This document shows, piece by piece, positions 44,542 through 48,149 of a DNA stretch of 48,149 nt. Position numbers and translations under genes: made by a program. The stretch is from Spongospora subterranea. Taxonomy: Eukaryota; Endomyxa; Phytomyxea; Plasmodiophorida; Plasmodiophoridae. The notes under the pieces are model-generated. The model was given only the letters and a program-made list of their open reading frames with translations, was not told where the DNA came from and did not search any database. The stretch's first letter is position 1; every line of letters starts with the position of its first letter. Where the stretch lies: the NCBI GenBank assembly GCA_900404475.1, contig OUQQ01000074.1, forward strand, positions 1 to 48,149, read 5' to 3'.

Positions 44542-44750
44542 GAAATCGATTTTCCCGGAAAGTTTAGATGACCTGAAATCGGTTTTTATTTGAAAATCTC
44601 CTCGCGAGGTGATTTCCAGATGAAGATCGATTCCCGCGGACTTTGCTTACGCCATACATACAGCATCCACCCACCCACTTCCCATTCGCGAAAGTCGATT
44701 TTCCCGGCGGATTACGCTGAAAATCGAATTTCCGGGGCGGAAATCGATAT
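44542..44750. repeat. Cluster of GAAATCGATTTTCCCGG-like motifs
   Basis: Six related short copies lie in one stretch, starting at 44542, 44575, 44622, 44690, 44719 and 44740. The best copies share GAAA-TCGATTTTCCCGG; others differ at one to four positions or stop early. They are irregularly spaced (about 20-70 bp) and in the same orientation, not a simple tandem array. Confidence 0.6.
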
Positions 44751-45843
44751 TTGTCTCATAGTATTTGATACGCCCTACGGTAGTGCTCCTAGCGTATTTG
44801 TTGTAAATACGAGGACCAGAGTGTTTATTTACATAGACTGTGGTTGTTTACACTGTGGTTATTTACCCTGCGGAGCACAGTACTCTCACCCTTCTGCACT
44901 GCGCACAAATATATCCAGGTTTGTATTTGGCGGGCTGTTTCTCATCCTTTGCCAGATTTGCATTTACGGGCTGTTTGCGACTGTATAGGACGCACGAAAT
45001 AACTCCTATCGTACTCGGCCATGGCGGTAATTTGGACGCAACCTTACCTCATTTGTAATCGTTCGGTCAGCCTCAACACCGAGCATCGCCGCCCAATCAC
45101 AATCCGAACAGAGTTTCGCCGATGATCGCCCCCTGGTCGACATAATATATAATCACAATGCGGCAACCGATTTGCGATTTCCAGGTATGTTGATGACGGT
45201 GACGCATGGTTGCTTCAAAGCTACATAATGAAGTATCAAACAAATGGGGTTTGATGGCCTGCGACGCTAGGATTGACAGTCCTGAAGAGCGCTTAGGGTC
45301 GTGGATTGCCTCTTTTATGATGAAAATATAGTTCATCGGCTAGCGCCACAGGTCAGGAATCGCTCATGACGCTGAGATCGCTTGACGTGAACAAACTTTT
45401 AGTGTTGGACTTGAACAAACGGGCTCCAGACTGGATCAAAGAGTGGCGCTATATTATGATGATGGCCCTCCAGGCACATATTGACCAGCAGTCAATCGCA
45501 GGTCGGCACAAGCGACAGGTTCTTCCATGCATTTCACAATTTCATGATATTTGCCAGTTTGCGGAAGCATTCCACAACGCGGGCGAACAATCGTTGCTGC
45601 CGATTCACCAGTGGCGATGCGGCGACAAATATGTCAACGCGGCTGGCACAACATCAGACAGGAAGATGTTGATGTTGTGACAGCCGCGTTGGTGTGTGTA
45701 GAGCCACTCAAACGGGCGGCCGCCGAATTCACACAATAGAATAAGCTCTGTTAAAAACAAAACACAGGATTGGAGCAGCAAATGCAGCAAAGTAAAACAT
45801 ATATTGACCTAAATTTCCTTATAAGCCCTGTTATTCTACATCA
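44590..45843. other. Region upstream of gypsy RT, no firm gene
   Basis: It contains a 132-codon plus frame (44590-44988) with hydrophobic ends, a 79-codon minus frame (45097-45336) and a 104-codon plus frame (45366-45680, starting MTLRSLDVNKLL). None shows a known motif. A near-duplicate GTGGTTGTTTACACTGTGGTTATTTAC occurs near 44841-44867. Part of it may belong to the adjacent retroelement. Confidence 0.3.
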
Positions 45844-47700
45844 GTGAAAGAGGATTCAATTCTTCCCCAGTCTCCTCTCGAAGAGCCCATCCTCTTCGTC
45901 AAGAAAAAAGATGGTACATCACGATTATGTGTTGACTACCGGGATCTGAACAACATTACTAAAAAGAAACAGTACCCTCTTCCTCTCTTTCATGATTTAT
46001 CACAACAGCTAGCGGGAGCCAAATGCTACACCAAGATCGATCTTCGCGGCGCATACATTCTTGTGAGAATTCAACCTGGGGATTAATGGAAGACGGCATT
46101 CAAGTGCAAGTATGTCACTCCGAATATTAAGTGATGCCCGTTGGCCTTAACAACGCTCCGCCCTATTTCAAGACCGTTCAATGATATCTTGGACTATTCG
46201 TGGTAATATATTTGGATTATATATTAATTTTTTTCGCAGGAACCGGGAAAGCACGAGGTCCACGTTAAGGTCGTCCTGCAGAAACTTCGCGGAAAGCGAT
46301 TATTCTCCAAGCTCGAGAAATGTGCTTTCTATGTCTGCCGTGTCGAATTCTTGGGGTATATTATTAACCCTCAGGGAGTGGAGATGGATCCGGCCAACAT
46401 CAATATCACTACGTGGCAAATTCCTACATCGGTCGAAGATATTCAATGTTTTCTTGGATTCGCCAATTCTACCGAGATTATATCGTGTGTTATTCCCAAC
46501 TCGCGGCGCCACTCTACCAGTTGACTAAGAAAGATGTACCCTTTTCATGGCAATCGCAGCATCAGGAAGCGTTTGATGCGATTAAACACGCTCACTCAAG
46601 CTCTAATTTGGCCAATTTTTTTCCTTCATCTCCCTGCTTGGGGGAATTTGGCGCATCCGATATCGCCATTGCTATGGTATTATCGCAGGTACAACCCGAT
46701 GGTAAACTTCTTCCCATCGCATTCCATTCGCGGTAGCAATCACACAGTGGCGACATTACTTGGAAGGTAGTCCTCACAAGGTCAAAGTCCTATCTGATCA
46801 TAACAATCTACGAAACTTCTCAGCTTCTAAAATTCTCAACCGTCGGCGGGCTCGCTGTTCATTAATTTTATCCGGGTACGAATTCGTCATTCACCATCGT
46901 GCTGGGTCACTTTCAGGTCAGCCAGACGTGCTCTCGAGGTATCCTGAATACGAAATTCAACATCGTGATCCTGTCTGGAACAGCAGCGAACCACTTGAAG
47001 CTCAGACTAACGATCAGCCCGTTCAGAACTCATCCGCAACATCACCAACCCCTTCCACATCCACGAGGGACTTCTCTATCGACGACAAGCGCTGGTGGTG
47101 CCTACACAACGTGAACAAATCGAGGTGCTTGCTCAGCTTCATGACGGACCATTAGGGGTCACCTTGGCCGCCCGAAAACGCTCCAAGCCGTTCAAAGACA
47201 CTTTTGGTGTGCAGCCATGGCCGAGTTCAATCGTCGTTATGCCCAGTCTTGTGAGCGTTGCAAGCGGACGAAATTAAACGCAAGTCGCCGTCAGGTTTGC
47301 TTCGTCATCTACTCATTCCAACAGATTTATGGCGGCCAATCTCACTTCGATTTTATTGTTAAGCTACAGATGTCTAACGGTTTCAATTTTTTCTAGTGTT
47401 GGCGGATCGGTTCTCAATGATGGCGCACTTCATCCCTTGTAATGAGACAACCACATCACCTCAACTGGCCGAATTAATCATACGACACATGTTCCGCCTG
47501 CATATCCCCGAAGAAATCATATCCAACCGGGCCCCACAGATGATCGCGGGATTTCGGAAGTGTATCCTTACAAGGTTGCAAATCGAACGCCCATCACAGG
47601 ACACCCTCAAACCAACGGACAAACAGAACGGGTCAATCAGATCGTTGTGAACAGTACTTGAGGACGTTTACCTCGTACCAACAGGTTCCAACAGGACTAC
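45840..47700 (+). mobile_element. Dead Ty3/gypsy pol: RT, RNase H, integrase
   Basis: In order: RT fingers and palm ([20 protein letters not shown], then [11 protein letters not shown]), broken by a TAA after IQPGD. After further shifts come the catalytic loop region (YLDYILIF instead of a YLDD-type box), the thumb/connection (FSKLEKCAFYV, EFLGYIINPQGVEM), RNase H ending (LSDHNNLRNF, LNRRRARCSLILSGYEFVIHH), and the integrase zinc finger (AQLHDGPLGV, then SCERCKRTKLN) and core (LADRFSMMAHFIP). The frame changes several times. The order pol-RT-RNase H-integrase is that of Ty3/gypsy. The LTRs were not identified. Confidence 0.88.
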
Positions 47701-48149
47701 GATTTCTGTTTTTATGAACCAATATTCTGTGTTCTACGGTAACATTCAAAGGACGCGTGACCAAAAAGCGATTTTCAAGAGCTGCCTTTTACTTTATACA
47801 CGAACAGACACTAAAAAATTTGACGGCATCCAAGTTTTAGGAGGGCGGAATCCGAACAATCTGACCGCGCTTGTTGACACGACAGGCTGCTGATTGATCT
47901 TTCTATCTCCTACTCGTTTTGAGCTGAACGACTAGAGCGGCGAAAATAAACTTATGCCTTGGTTTACGAACAGACCGATTTTGTTTTTCTTTGGGGTTAA
48001 GGTTCACATCACAAACTGAATCCACAACTGCTGCGTTTTACAGACGGCATCCGGCGGAGTAACAGCTGAGCAAGTGTTTCCTTGACTAAACCAAAATTGA
48101 CAATAGAGGCAAGCGGGAATACGGAAGCTGACGGTAACCGTAGTATTGT
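47701..48149. other. 3' flank of gypsy pol
   Basis: About 450 bp without a coding signal. It could contain the element's 3' end or LTR, but no matching copy was found by eye upstream. Confidence 0.3.

Noticed and set aside
1..48149. CRISPR arrays, prophage, bacterial operons or rRNA genes
   Set aside because: No regularly spaced repeats or rRNA-like stretches are seen, and the genes carry spliceosomal introns.

Overview
The window is nuclear DNA of a small-genome eukaryote, most likely an early-diverging and possibly zoosporic fungus. Genes sit on both strands and are cut by many short GT-AG introns, mostly about 40-87 nt. Several introns have a recognisable branch sequence (a perfect TACTAAC near 20410). 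Fungal signs are a membrane-anchored chitin deacetylase, a GRAM/WBP2-type protein, Ty3/gypsy elements and the compact layout. A MAP10-like gene and an LRR-IQ gene suggest centrioles or cilia, but the lineage is inference only.

1-9 kb: RTF1 (Paf1 complex), a universal stress protein, four-exon DPH2 (diphthamide synthesis), a convergent 139-aa orphan, a chitin deacetylase, and a decayed Ty3/gypsy stretch. 9-14.3 kb: a GC-richer island with a class-3 lipase diverging from an intron-rich CAMK-like kinase, then a WBP2-like GRAM protein that ends 20 bp from the end of a large DENN gene. 14.3-26.3 kb: the DENN-domain Rab regulator, a small unknown gene, a tail-anchored coiled-coil protein, a small plus-strand gene, a LysM protein, a NatC Lsm-type subunit (NAA38-like), SDO1/SBDS and tRNA-Ser(CGA). 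26.8-31.8 kb: a minus-strand myotubularin with a WW domain spliced in front of its PH-GRAM domain, and further exons upstream. 32.2-39 kb: three head-to-tail minus-strand genes of cytoskeletal type (MAP10-like, a coiled-coil protein, LRR-IQ). 39.7-41 kb: a type I membrane protein. 41-48 kb: repeat-rich, with a LINE-like fragment, a gypsy protease fragment, orphan reading frames, a short repeated motif and a dead gypsy pol.

The main functional theme is housekeeping (transcription, translation factors, ribosome maturation, N-terminal acetylation). A second theme is membrane-traffic and phosphoinositide control (DENN, GRAM, myotubularin) and a third is microtubule-type proteins. Splice models were built by hand from reading frames and GT/AG sites. 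Models whose exons sum to whole codons are DPH2, the 139-aa orphan, WBP2-like, the kinase core, LysM, NAA38-like, SDO1 and the type I membrane protein. The 5' parts of the DENN, myotubularin, LRR-IQ and coiled-coil genes are approximate.
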